DNA from: Nocardia takedensis NBRC 100417
GTDB taxonomy: Bacteria; Actinomycetota; Actinomycetes; Mycobacteriales; Mycobacteriaceae
Assembly (NCBI RefSeq): GCF_000308695.1
Contig: NZ_BAGG01000255.1
Coordinates: 1-51,225 of the forward strand
DNA length: 51,225 nucleotides
Reading direction: 5' to 3'
Made by a program: the position numbers and the translations under genes. Under the pieces are notes generated by a model. The model was not told the DNA's origin, did not search any database, and saw only the letters and a list, made by a program, of their open reading frames with translations. Below are positions 17,137 through 25,507 of the stretch, in pieces. Positions within the stretch are counted from its first letter, which is position 1; every line of letters begins with the position of its first letter.

Positions 17137-17877
17137 GTGTCGGTCGAGGTCGTGGTGGTGTGTGACGGGATATCCGCGCAGCCCCACGTGAGCGTGTATC
17201 TCGACGGTGTGCCGGTCGCGGCCACGTCGTATGTGATCGATGCCGGTGCGGGGTGGGAATGGGGAGACTGGCGCGAGTTCCGCGACGAAGCCCTGTCGTC
17301 TCCCAGCAGTCCCGCGTGTCGCGCGGAGTTGCTCGACGTTTTCGATGATCCGCCCGGCGGGGAGTCCATGCTGGGCCGTGACCGCACGCCCTGGCTCGAC
17401 GGCGTCGACCCCGAGGACCGGTTCCCTTCGCGCTACCGGCTCACCGGAGCGCGCACCGTCGTGGTCGGCGTGCCCGCCGGAGCCGACATCGACGCCGTCG
17501 CGCGCGGGTATCTGCGTGAGCACCTGCGCGAGGGGCAGCGTCTGCTCGACCACCACCGGGTCCCGGCCGCCGACGCGGTCGCGCCCGGGACCACGACGCA
17601 CTGGGAGACGGTGCTGACCGCCGCGATCGCCGATCCCACCGGCGAGGTCTCCGCGCACCAACTGCTCTACCGCCACGCCACCGAACCCGATGGTGACCTC
17701 GGGCGGCTCCGGGTCGAACTGGCCCACCGTCACGAGATCGAGGGCAGTCCCTTCTACCGCGGGCTCGACGCCGGCCTGCTCGCCTGCCTGACTCCGGCCG
17801 GCCGAGGCCGGGCGCGGTGGTGGCGGCGTCTGGTCCAGCAACACGCGACACCACCGGATACCGGGAAGGACACCTGA
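17137..17877 (+). CDS. hypothetical protein, 246 aa
   Basis: The ribosome site GGAAGGAG (17123-17130) abuts an ATG at 17131 but lies six bases before GTG 17137, so the GTG is the likelier start (VSVEVVVVCDGISAQPHVSV). The protein has a beta-rich N-terminus, a WEWGDWREFRDEALSSPSSP segment and an internal RTVVVGVPAGADIDAVARGY motif. No known family, signal or metal motif recognised. Its 3' end lies five bases before the next ATG, indicating an operon with the DUF3085-like gene. Confidence 0.6.
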   Translation: MSVEVVVVCDGISAQPHVSVYLDGVPVAATSYVIDAGAGWEWGDWREFRDEALSSPSSPACRAELLDVFDDPPGGESMLGRDRTPWLDGVDPEDRFPSRYRLTGARTVVVGVPAGADIDAVARGYLREHLREGQRLLDHHRVPAADAVAPGTTTHWETVLTAAIADPTGEVSAHQLLYRHATEPDGDLGRLRVELAHRHEIEGSPFYRGLDAGLLACLTPAGRGRARWWRRLVQQHATPPDTGKDT

Positions 17878-17882
17878 GCACG

Positions 17883-18332
17883 ATGAATCACGCAACTGCC
17901 GGCCTGTGGTTCCCGCGCGCCGAGGTGCTCGACCTCGCCGAGCACGCGATGGCCGCCCCCGACCACGACCTCGACCCCTACGACGAAACCGGGACGAAGG
18001 CGCCAGCGCTGATCTGGATCCACGACATGGGAGGCATCTACCTGGTCAGCAACGGGTTGCCCCGACAAGCACCCACCGCCGCCGATGACCCGACCAACAA
18101 GATGCACGTCGTCTACGCCCACGGCCACCGACCCGGCCGGCCTCGCCACTACCACCCCCTGCTGGCCGGCCACCATTTCGATCACATGCGGCTGACCACC
18201 ACCCTCGACGGAGCCGAACCCACTCTCCTCGACCTGATCCGCGACACCGACACCGACCCCGGTGCGTGGTTCGTCCTCATCGTGCGCAGCGAGGGCGCCC
18301 ACGCCCAGATCTGCGACACCGGCCCGTCCTGA
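17883..18332 (+). CDS. DUF3085-like protein
   Basis: A 149-aa protein. FPRAEVLDLAEHAMAAPDHD, then PALIWIHDMGGIYLVSNGLP and MHVVYAHGHRP, follow the pattern of DUF3085, a small family from plasmids and phages (a helix, then a WLVGDxGVYLMSNG-like strand and a VVYAxGxxP segment). Function unknown. It begins five bases after the previous gene stops; GGAAGGA at 17864-17870 gives a ribosome site. Confidence 0.5.
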   Translation: MNHATAGLWFPRAEVLDLAEHAMAAPDHDLDPYDETGTKAPALIWIHDMGGIYLVSNGLPRQAPTAADDPTNKMHVVYAHGHRPGRPRHYHPLLAGHHFDHMRLTTTLDGAEPTLLDLIRDTDTDPGAWFVLIVRSEGAHAQICDTGPS

Positions 18333-18435
18333 AACACCGAACACGTCACCGCGGGCCGACCCGACCGGTCTGCTCAAGCAGGCCGAAGCGAGTCGCGTTC
18401 TCCCGTCCACGACCCGCGCGCCTGGAGGTTTCCGC

Positions 18436-18768
18436 ATGCACGATCACCCCTCGAATCCGTCGACCCCGGACACTGTCCCGTCACCGGTATGCCCGGACGC
18501 TCCCGCCGAGGCGGTGTTGCGTGTCCAGTTCTGCCGCGGCGAGGACGATCTCACCGCTCACCCCGGCGGTGAGAGCGAGGCGAGCGAGGTCCGTCTCTGG
18601 GACGGTGAACTGTGTCTGGCCGCGATCGTCCGAGACCGCGACGGGTGGCGCTACGGCGCAGCTGACTGCGGACACCGGATCGCCGACGAGCAGGTGCATG
18701 CCCGCTACGGCGACTGGCGCGAGGCCCTGCACGCACTCACCGGTATCGCCGTCACCACCCCGCAATGA
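18436..18768 (+). CDS. hypothetical protein, 110 aa
   Basis: The ATG at 18436 follows CTGGAGGT. A short Pro/Ser/Thr-rich leader (NPSTPDTVPSPVCPDAP) precedes a small domain with AVLRVQFCRGEDDLTAH, LCLAAIVRDRDGWRYGAADC and ARYGDWREALHALTGI. No family recognised. It lies 103 bases after the DUF3085-like gene and 104 before a leader ORF. Confidence 0.55.
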   Translation: MHDHPSNPSTPDTVPSPVCPDAPAEAVLRVQFCRGEDDLTAHPGGESEASEVRLWDGELCLAAIVRDRDGWRYGAADCGHRIADEQVHARYGDWREALHALTGIAVTTPQ

Positions 18769-18872
18769 GCTCACAGCATCGTGTCCGGTTCCCGCACAAC
18801 ATCCTCGGCCGGTCACGCCCCCACCCCGCCTGGCGAGGTGGAGACCCTCTTCTCGAAAGGACCGTGGCCGTA

Positions 18873-18992
18873 ATGGAACACCTGCCGCACGCGACATCCG
18901 TCCCCAACCACCCGCCCCCGCAGCCCGACCCGACGCCGGACGCCGGGCGCCGGGGCGGTTCCGGTTTCCTCGGCGCCGGCGGTCTGTCGTGA
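18873..18992 (+). CDS. 39-aa leader ORF coupled to the first DUF4192-like gene
   Basis: The ATG is preceded by GAAAGGA (18855-18861). The peptide is Pro-rich (NHPPPQPDPTPDAGRRGGSG) and ends in TGA whose A is the first base of the next gene's ATG (TGATG at 18990-18994). This is the third case in the window of a short frame ending on a start codon. Confidence 0.4.
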   Translation: MEHLPHATSVPNHPPPQPDPTPDAGRRGGSGFLGAGGLS

Positions 18993-19972
18993 TGATCGAT
19001 GATCCCGGGGCGTTGCTGGCCGCGGTGGCGGCTACGCTCACCGAGCGCGCGGAGCCCAGGCTGCTCGCGCTGCTCTGGGCTACCGGCGACGCGGCCGGTG
19101 GGCTCGGCTCGTACCGGACCGTGGAGCTACCCCTCGACGCGTTCACCGAAACCGCCGAGATACCTGCGGCGATCGACGCCGTGCTGGCGCCGGTGCTGGA
19201 CGCGGTCGCCGGCGAGCCGACCGAGACGGTGGCGTTGATCGTCGTCGACGCCCACCCGTTCCGGGGCTTTCGCCACCGATATCGACTGCTCGCCGAACGA
19301 GCCCGAACACGCCTGCCCGACCACGACCTCACCCTGGTCGATCTGTGGATCGTGACCGGACTGCGCCCCGGATCACCATGGATCGGCCTGAGCGTCAACA
19401 CCCGTGGCGTCATCGAGCACTCGGCGCCCGAAGGCGACGACGACTTCACCCCCGATGCCGTGCGCGCCGCCGAGGTCGCGGCGCTGCTGGCCGCCCACCG
19501 GATCCCCGCCATCGACACCGCGCGAAAGCATCGGTCACCGCGCCGATCCCGGGCCCGGTGGCGTCGGATCCGCGACGCGGCCGCTGCCCTGGACACACCG
19601 CGACGCCTCGAGGTCGGCGAACTCGCGGCCCTGGCCGAAGCGCTGGGTGATCCCGACCTGCGCGACTACCTCTACGCCCTCGCCTCGGGTTCGGGGCGTC
19701 GCCGGTGGGTGGGGTTGTGGGAGGTGTTGGTGCGTGAACTGCCCGCCGGGCACCGCGCGGTGGCGGCGATGCTGCTGGCCATCACCCATCACGTCGAGGC
19801 CCGGCCGCGGCGGGCCCGTGCCGCGTTGGCCGTGGCGCGCACCGACCGCTGCGTGTCTGCGGGCCCGGCGCTGCTGCTGGCCGGTCTCGGCGACGACCCC
19901 GCCCTGCTCGTACAGATCACCCGCCGTCGCGGCCCGCTCAGCGCCGAACGCCTCGACCTGCCACTGCCCTGA
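18992..19972 (+). CDS. DUF4192-like protein, copy 1
   Basis: A 326-aa protein. The opening IDDPGALLAAVAATLTERAE resembles the DPxALIAALPALLGFxPxxS start of DUF4192, an actinobacterial family of unknown function. The rest of the fold can be followed: a strand/helix block with TETVALIVVDAHPF, DLTLVDLWIVTGLRPGSPWI, a linker (ARKHRSPRRSRARWRRIRDA) and a helical C-terminal half with LPAGHRAVAAMLLAITHHVE. The copy at 20074 is a diverged tandem paralogue sharing the LPAGHRAxxAxxLA motif. Start ATG 18992 overlaps the leader ORF stop. Confidence 0.6.
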   Translation: MIDDPGALLAAVAATLTERAEPRLLALLWATGDAAGGLGSYRTVELPLDAFTETAEIPAAIDAVLAPVLDAVAGEPTETVALIVVDAHPFRGFRHRYRLLAERARTRLPDHDLTLVDLWIVTGLRPGSPWIGLSVNTRGVIEHSAPEGDDDFTPDAVRAAEVAALLAAHRIPAIDTARKHRSPRRSRARWRRIRDAAAALDTPRRLEVGELAALAEALGDPDLRDYLYALASGSGRRRWVGLWEVLVRELPAGHRAVAAMLLAITHHVEARPRRARAALAVARTDRCVSAGPALLLAGLGDDPALLVQITRRRGPLSAERLDLPLP

Positions 19973-20073
19973 CCCGCGACCGTCGAACCCCCGGCCGGAT
20001 CGGCGGTCCTCGCCGAGGACCGGGCCACTGGGGCGGTGGATGTCGGTAGATCATCTCGAGTGAGGAGTATTCG

Positions 20074-21054
20074 ATGTCGCAAGACCATGGCCTGTTCCTC
20101 GCCGATGTCCTGGCGTCGAATCCGGGTCCGCCGCAGGGGCAGATCCGGATGTTGATGATGCGCACCCAGCTACGCGATGGTGTGCTCTACACCAGCGACG
20201 AAGGACAGTTCGCGACCGCGCTGCCGACCGGGTTCGACGAGACCACCGCCTTCGAATACGTCGCGGACATGGCACAGCTCTACCACCACATCACGCCGGC
20301 CTTCGCGGTGATGATCATCATCGATCCCGCTGCCGCGGACCCGGATCGCTCGGCCTGGTACCGCGACCTCGCGCAACGGCTGCGGCTGCGCCTGGCCGTC
20401 ACCGGCGGGGAATGCACCCTCGGCTGGCTGCTGGCCGACCCCACCCAGGTGGACCGCCGCACCGACCTGTTGCCCGCCGACACACCTCCGCGGCCCGGCC
20501 GGGCCACCACCAGGTCCAGGCGTGAGCTCGTGCGCGCCTCCGAGATCGCCGCCATCCTGTCGACCCGGGCCACCGCCACACACCCCGCCGACCACCCGGC
20601 CGCCACCGCAGAGCGTGCCCTGTTGGTGGAGAAGGCGATCGTCGCGGTCGGCTCCGGTCGTGAGCTGACCGCGGTCGAATCGGCCGACCTCACCGTCGCT
20701 TTGACCGACCCGGTCCTGCGCGTTCACCTGCTGCGCACGACCCTCGGTAACGCCGGCCCGATCACGATGCCGTTGTGGCGGGTACTGGTCGACGGCCTGC
20801 CCGCCGGACACCGGGCACTGCCCGCACTGATGCTGGCCCTGGACCAGATCGCCGAGAACCGCGAGCTCTTCGCGCACCGGTGGCTACGGATCGCCCGCGC
20901 CGACCGCCCCGCCGACCCGACACTGACCCGCCTGCTCGGCTCCGACCGGCGAAGCCCCCGCACCGTGTACGACCACGCCGTGGGCCTCCTGACACACCAC
21001 CGGGCACCGAACACCGCGCGCCCGTTCGACACCGGGACGCCCGAGCAGGTGTGA
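20074..21054 (+). CDS. DUF4192-like protein, copy 2
   Basis: A 326-aa tandem paralogue of the preceding gene. It keeps the domain order: an N-terminal block, AVMIIIDPAAADPDRSAWYR, CTLGWLLADPTQ, a linker (RATTRSRRELVRASEIAAIL) and a C-terminal helical half with VEKAIVAVGSGRELTAVESA, DLTVALTDPVLRVHLL and VDGLPAGHRALPALMLALDQ. The conserved N-terminal DPGAL segment is replaced by SNPGPPQ. The start ATG follows GAGGAG. Role unknown; two diverged copies side by side suggest a heteromeric complex or division of labour. Confidence 0.6.
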   Translation: MSQDHGLFLADVLASNPGPPQGQIRMLMMRTQLRDGVLYTSDEGQFATALPTGFDETTAFEYVADMAQLYHHITPAFAVMIIIDPAAADPDRSAWYRDLAQRLRLRLAVTGGECTLGWLLADPTQVDRRTDLLPADTPPRPGRATTRSRRELVRASEIAAILSTRATATHPADHPAATAERALLVEKAIVAVGSGRELTAVESADLTVALTDPVLRVHLLRTTLGNAGPITMPLWRVLVDGLPAGHRALPALMLALDQIAENRELFAHRWLRIARADRPADPTLTRLLGSDRRSPRTVYDHAVGLLTHHRAPNTARPFDTGTPEQV

Positions 21055-21194
21055 GCACCACGCGATCACCCCGGACCGCACACCCAGCACCACCGCTCGG
21101 GTGTCGCGGCCCGCCGCGGCGCGCATGTCCGAACACCGGTGCCCGCGACGCCCTCCGGCCACCACACACCCACCCGCCCCTCGAGGAGGCTGCC

Positions 21195-22130
21195 ATGAAC
21201 ACCCACGCCACACTCAGCGATAGGCGGTTGCGGGCGTGGGCGATTCTGGCCCGCGCCGCGCTCACCGAGAGCACCGCCGCCCGCGCGCTCGCGGCCGCCC
21301 GCGTAGCGGGTCCCGGGATCGAGGACGCCGCGGACCGGATCGCGGCGCTCACCGGTGGATCGGGGTCGACGGTGGCGGTGGCCGACCTCGCCGCCCGCGA
21401 TCTCGACCGCGCCGACCAGGCCGGGGCGTGGTTGCTCACCCGTGAGGATCCCGGCTGGACCGGACTGGGGCTCCACGACCTCGATCGGTCCGAGGGTTCC
21501 GCCGCGCCGGTGGCGGTGTGGGTGCGCGGCACGGTCGAGGCGGTCTCGGTCCTGACCCGTGTCGGTGTCGTCGGCTCGCGAGCGGTCTCCACCCGTGGTG
21601 CCCGCATCACCGGCGAGATCGCGGGCGCGTTGGCCGCCCGAGGTGTGCACATCGTCAGCGGCGGCGCGTTCGGGGTGGACGTCTTCGCTCACCGCGCCGC
21701 CCTGGACCACGGCGTCGCGACCACGCTGGTGTCCGCGGCCGGGATCGACCGCGTCTATCCCGCCGCGCACGCCGAGGTGTTCGACGCCGTCGCCGCGAGC
21801 GGGGCGGTCGTGTCGGAGTACCCGCCCGGATTCGGCGTCGACCGGACACGCCTGCTCGCGCGCAACCGTCTGGTCGCGGCCATGTCGCGCCAGCTCGTGA
21901 TCCCCGAGGCCGGGATCCGCTCGGGCACCCTGTCCACCGCGCGGTGGGCGCACCGGTTGCACCGCCCGGTGCTGGCCGTGCCCGGCCCCGGCGCGACCTC
22001 CAGCGGTTGCGATCGGCTCATCGCCGACGGCCACGCCCGTCCTGTCCACTCGGTCACCGACGTGCTCACCGCGCTCGACGAAACCGCCGACCCCGAACCC
22101 CTCCGACACCGCGGCCCAGCGGTGCTCTGA
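21195..22130 (+). CDS. dprA: DprA/Smf-like DNA-processing protein
   Basis: A 311-aa protein with the DprA Rossmann-like fold: VGVVGSRAVSTRGARITGEI (residue 123 on), HIVSGGAFGVDVFAHRAALD (SGGAFGVD at 155-162), SAAGIDRVYPAAHAEVFDAV, SEYPPG, RNRLVAAMSRQLVIPEAGIR and a PVLAVPGPGAT segment. DprA binds incoming single-stranded DNA and loads RecA. Chromosomal actinobacterial proteins run longer; here the C-terminal winged-helix domain seems absent. The ATG at 21195 follows CGAGGAGG. It lies upstream of ssb, consistent with a joint role on transferred strands. A truncated relative is at 4013. Confidence 0.85.
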   Translation: MNTHATLSDRRLRAWAILARAALTESTAARALAAARVAGPGIEDAADRIAALTGGSGSTVAVADLAARDLDRADQAGAWLLTREDPGWTGLGLHDLDRSEGSAAPVAVWVRGTVEAVSVLTRVGVVGSRAVSTRGARITGEIAGALAARGVHIVSGGAFGVDVFAHRAALDHGVATTLVSAAGIDRVYPAAHAEVFDAVAASGAVVSEYPPGFGVDRTRLLARNRLVAAMSRQLVIPEAGIRSGTLSTARWAHRLHRPVLAVPGPGATSSGCDRLIADGHARPVHSVTDVLTALDETADPEPLRHRGPAVL

Positions 22131-22222
22131 CCGTCAGCGCGAAGGCCGCGTTCGGCGAGCCGACACATGCTCACGCGAATTGTTCTGTCCCTGTTGATCA
22201 TCGACCTGCAAGGAGTGCCACC

Positions 22223-22768
22223 ATGGCCGGAGACACCGTCATCACCGTGATAGGAAACCTGACCGCGGACCCGGAGCTGAGGTTCACACCGGCGGGTGCG
22301 GCGGTCGCGAATTTCACCGTCGCCTCGACCCCGCGGTTCTTCGACCGCAACACCAACGAATGGCGCGACGGCGAGGCGCTGTTCCTGCGGTGCAGCGTCT
22401 GGCGCGAGGCCGCGGAGAACGTCGCGGAGTCGCTGACCCGGGGCGCACGGGTGCTCGTCAGCGGCCGGCTCAAACAACGCTCCTACGAGACCCGCGAGGG
22501 CGAGAAACGCACCGTCGTGGAACTTGAGGTCGACGAGGTCGGTCCGTCGCTGCGCTACGCCACCGCCAAGGTCAACAAGCGAAAGCCCAACCACGCCACC
22601 ACGAGCAACGACAACGGCAGCGGTGATCGCTCCCGCGATCTGGTCGGCGCTGCCGCCGGAAGCCGCGGCGGCGACGATCCCTGGGGCGCATCCGGAGGCG
22701 GTTTCGGCGGCAACTTCGGTGGCGGCTTCGGAAGCGGTTTCGGCGGCGATGGCGAGCCCCCGTTCTAG
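22223..22768 (+). CDS. ssb: single-stranded DNA-binding protein
   Basis: A 181-aa SSB. The OB-fold is standard: TVITVIGNLTADPELRFTPA, VANFTVASTPRFFDRNTNEW, FLRCSVWREAAENVAESLTR, GARVLVSGRLKQRSYETREG and VVELEVDEVGPSLRYATAKV. A Gly/Asn/Ser-rich flexible tail (GGGFGGNFGGGFGSGFGG) ends in GDGEPPF, a slightly reduced form of the acidic DDxPF tip that recruits partner proteins. The ATG at 22223 follows AAGGAG. On a mobile element such a gene coats the incoming strand in the recipient. Confidence 0.93.
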   Translation: MAGDTVITVIGNLTADPELRFTPAGAAVANFTVASTPRFFDRNTNEWRDGEALFLRCSVWREAAENVAESLTRGARVLVSGRLKQRSYETREGEKRTVVELEVDEVGPSLRYATAKVNKRKPNHATTSNDNGSGDRSRDLVGAAAGSRGGDDPWGASGGGFGGNFGGGFGSGFGGDGEPPF

Positions 22769-22970
22769 AGACCTCGCCCGAGGATTGGCGCGTTCCGCCC
22801 GTTTGATGGTCGGGCTGCGCGCGCGGACACCGTGGAGCCGCCCCCGGCGATGACCTCACCTCGCGGACAGAGCCCTCGGGTGAGGGCGTCCCCACGGTCA
22901 CACCCCGGTCCGTGCGTCGCTCCCTCGGCGAGGTCCACCGACACGACCGTCGGGCCTTCGCCGGTCCGGT

Positions 22971-23225
22971 ATGCCGACTCCGGCAGCGGTCCCGCGATGC
23001 CCGAAACGTCGACCGTCGAGTCGACGATTCCGAGACCTAACCTATGTCCTCGAGCAGGGCGACTGGGAGCCGATCCGCTGGTACACCGTGCTCGGTCCGG
23101 ACGGGCGGCTGTGGCGCGAGGACGGCGACCGCGGAGGCCGTAGAGGCGATGCACCCGGAGATCGACTCGCGCGTACCTGGCAGCGGATCCACTACGTGTC
23201 GGTGATGAGTGAAGAAACTCCCTGA
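22971..23225 (+). CDS. hypothetical protein, 84 aa (start uncertain)
   Basis: Residues from about 22 onward look genuine: LTYVLEQGDWEPIRWYTVLG, PDGRLWREDGDRG, then GDRLARTWQRIHYVSVMSEE. The first 20 residues (MPTPAAVPRCPKRRPSSRRF) do not. A better N-terminus may lie in the neighbouring frame from ATG 22997 (MPETSTVESTIP), which would need a shift near 23030. No clear ribosome site. The gap after ssb (22769-22970) holds a small CCCTC/GAGGG hairpin at 22873-22886 and nothing else I can support. Confidence 0.35.
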   Translation: MPTPAAVPRCPKRRPSSRRFRDLTYVLEQGDWEPIRWYTVLGPDGRLWREDGDRGGRRGDAPGDRLARTWQRIHYVSVMSEETP

Positions 23226-23392
23226 ATCGAACGGCGTGAACCCCGCCCCGGCAGCACCGGCCCCGTAGATCCGGCGACCGCCACCGCCGCGCCCCGTCTC
23301 CCCGCGCCGAACACGCGGCCGTGCACCGAGTTCCGCCGCCGCGTTCCCCGTAAGCCGCCCATTGTCCGCCCTCACCCCTCCTGGAGATCGAC

Positions 23393-23908
23393 ATGACCAT
23401 TGCCCCAGTCGCCTTCGGCCCCGCGCCGGTCCCTCTGTCCGAGCTCCTGCCGTCCGCGGTCGCGGCGATCGGGTTGTCGGCGTTCGGTGCGGTCGAGCCG
23501 CGTCGCGCGAGCGCCGAGCTGGCCGCGCGACTGTCCGGGCTGTCCTCGGCGCAGTGGGCCTATCTGGGATTGGTGTATCGCGCTCACGCGCATTCCCCGG
23601 TCGCCGCCCTGGCGCGGGTGTTGGCCCTCGGCGACGCCTGCCCGCGCGCCGAACTCCATCACCCATCCGAAGAGCCGGTGCCGGGCCAAGACATCGTCGA
23701 GGCCGGCGTCGAGATCGAAGCGTGGGCGCGTCGGCCGCTGCGCGAGCCCGGCTACGACCTGCGTCTGGAAGCCGAGCCGAGCGCGGAGACCGAGGCCAGG
23801 CGCACCAGCCCGGATGCCCTGGCCCGGCGCGCCCGCCACCGTCGCACCATCCAGGCCCACCGCGCCCCGGTCGCGTCCCCGCTCGAACGCGGTCAAGCCG
23901 CGGCCTGA
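23393..23908 (+). CDS. hypothetical protein, 171 aa
   Basis: An ATG after CTGGAG. Helical N-terminal half (LSELLPSAVAAIGLSAFGAV, ARLSGLSSAQWAYLGLVYRA, SPVAALARVLALGDACPRAE), then an acidic linker and a basic end (ARRARHRRTIQAHRAPVASP). No family recognised. It lies 18 bases before the next gene, suggesting co-translation. Confidence 0.55.
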   Translation: MTIAPVAFGPAPVPLSELLPSAVAAIGLSAFGAVEPRRASAELAARLSGLSSAQWAYLGLVYRAHAHSPVAALARVLALGDACPRAELHHPSEEPVPGQDIVEAGVEIEAWARRPLREPGYDLRLEAEPSAETEARRTSPDALARRARHRRTIQAHRAPVASPLERGQAAA

Positions 23909-23926
23909 CCGAGAAAGGGGGTCGCG

Positions 23927-24352
23927 ATGAGCGGACCCGAAGCGCGGGAGGCGAACACGCTCCAAGCCCGGTTCCTGGGCCACCTGATCGCCCGCCTCGA
24001 CGTCCTGGCCGAGCAGTCCGCCCCCTGGGACGGGCTACGGCGGCTGCGCGCGGTGATCGCCGCACGCCTGTCGGTCCTGACCGAGCACGACACCACCGCC
24101 GAAGCCGACCAGCAGATCGACCCCGACACGGGCACGGTCGGTCTACTCGCCGTCGAGCTGCATCGGCTGCGACGAGTCGCGACCGCGGCCACCCTCACCC
24201 TGCACGGAGGACACCGCCACGAACCGGTGCACATCGGCGCTGTCGGGCGCTGTCACACCGTCGTGCGCACCGCCGCCGACCGGCCGGTGCTGGTGCCGCT
24301 GCGGTTCATCGCATCCGTTCACCCGCACGAACCGGCCACCGCCCACCGGTGA
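23927..24352 (+). CDS. hypothetical protein, 141 aa
   Basis: A strong GAGAAAGGGGG element precedes the ATG. The protein has helices (LQARFLGHLIARLDVLAEQS, LRRLRAVIAARLSVLTEHDT) and a short beta-like end (GAVGRCHTVVRTAADRPVLV). No known motif; probably a partner of the preceding gene given the 18-base gap. Confidence 0.5.
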   Translation: MSGPEAREANTLQARFLGHLIARLDVLAEQSAPWDGLRRLRAVIAARLSVLTEHDTTAEADQQIDPDTGTVGLLAVELHRLRRVATAATLTLHGGHRHEPVHIGAVGRCHTVVRTAADRPVLVPLRFIASVHPHEPATAHR

Positions 24353-24441
24353 CACCACCACCGCGGCAGCGCCGCGAGCGCCCGGTTCGTGCTCACCGTC
24401 CTCGCCGCCCCTCTCACGTGGGCGGCCCGAGTTTCCGCGAG

Positions 24442-25097
24442 GTGATCCTGATCAACGACAGGCCCGACCGTGTCCCCGTCCCCACCCGGTTGACCGACCT
24501 CCGCGCGCGGCGGGGCTGGTCATACCCGAGATCACCCTGACCCACCGCGATCGGTCGCGTCCGATCTGGGGCGCGCACGACGCGCGGCGGGCGGAAGCGA
24601 TCTGGCGTGAACAGTTGTGTCAGATCTGCGCTGACCCGCTGACCGACCCGGTCGTGGTGTTCGTGCGTCCCCTGGACTACCTGCACGGCTACGCCGCCGA
24701 ACCCGGGTGCCACCCCGAATGCGCCCACTACAGCACGCGGGGGTGCCCGATGCTCAACGGCACCCAACACCACCACGCCGCCAACACCGCCGCCCGCTAC
24801 ACCCGTTGCGCGGATCCCGACTGCGCGTGCCGGTTCTGGATCCCCCAGACCGACTCCGCCCGCCAGGGCCGTCCCGCCGACGCCTGGTACCAGATGTGGC
24901 TGCGCCGCACCGCCTACCGCGTCGTCGCCGACCCGCACCCCGACCCCGACCTCGACCAGCCACCCGAACCGCGAGTCCTGATACGCGGAGTTCCCTACCT
25001 GAAGCTGCGCAAGGTCCGCGACGGCGCCGGGACCGACTCCGGACGCCCGGACCCGCTGGAGTTGATGCTCGCGTTGCGCGCCGCGACCGGCTACTGA
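24442..25097 (+). pseudogene. cysteine-rich hypothetical gene with probable frameshift
   Basis: Two frames join into one plausible protein. Frame A reads VILINDRPDRVPVPTRLTDL, then RARRG, and stops at 24538-24540. Frame B, open but lacking a start codon before TTG 24615, continues LVIPEITLTHRDRSRPIWGA, HDARRAEAIWREQLCQICAD and on to a stop at 25097. The junction is a GGGG run at about 24511-24514, where a one-base deletion or a -1 slip would connect them. The downstream part has CQIC, HPECAHY and CADPDC motifs like cysteine-rich proteins found on actinobacterial elements. AGGTGATC at 24440-24447 is a near-perfect anti-ribosomal sequence. Confidence 0.5.
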
Positions 25098-25107
25098 GTA
25101 CTGCCGC

Positions 25108-25138
25108 CCACCGAGCCTTCGCGGGCTCGCGTGGTTTT
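25108..25138 (+). terminator. intrinsic terminator
   Basis: CCAC plus CGAGCC (25108-25117) pairs with GGCTCG and GTGG (25124-25134, one bulged C), followed by TTTT. It lies 11 bases past the stop of the preceding gene. Confidence 0.65.
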
Positions 25139-25186
25139 CGTTGTGGGCGGGGGCGCTCGAGGTGGGAAGGGTGGCGGTGGGTGAGG

Positions 25187-25418
25187 GCTGAGCGTCCGGT
25201 CATCTGCCCCGCCTTCCCGAGTGCTACCAGGGTGGGCGCCCGCCACGGCTCCGGGCCCGCGCCCGTCCGTCACCGAATTCGCCCGCGCCCCGCCACGTTC
25301 AGACGCGGCAGGTAGGTGCTCAGCGCCCGCGAATTCGGCGCCGGCCGTTTCGGCGCGTTCCCTCCCGCCGCGTCGGGCGCCCACCCTGGTCGGTCGCACT
25401 CAGGCGGGTCAGACGACC
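25187..25418. repeat. large interrupted inverted repeat
   Basis: The perfect 16-mer CCAGGGTGGGCGCCCG (25227-25242) is inverted at 25374-25389. Flanking GAGTGC (25219-25224) matches GCACTC (25396-25401), and outward similarity continues on both sides (CCCGCCT with GGTC.TCTG patches). Inside, CCGAATTCGC (25273-25282) is inverted as GCGAATTCGG (25329-25338). The 410-base gap between genes is largely this structure and no gene is seen in it. It could be a miniature mobile element or a recognition site. Confidence 0.55.
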
Positions 25419-25507
25419 AGCCGCCCAGCCCCGTATCGGGTTGCGTGCATCGTGCGCGCGTTCCGGACGGGGCTGTGCCGTATCCAGACACAGAACAGGA
25501 CTCGACG

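Noticed and set aside
22765..23400. A 211-codon minus-strand frame downstream of ssb
   Set aside because: Its composition is Arg/Gly-rich for most of its length and the segment that looks protein-like has no family. Part of the opposite strand (23030-23225) has better coding character.
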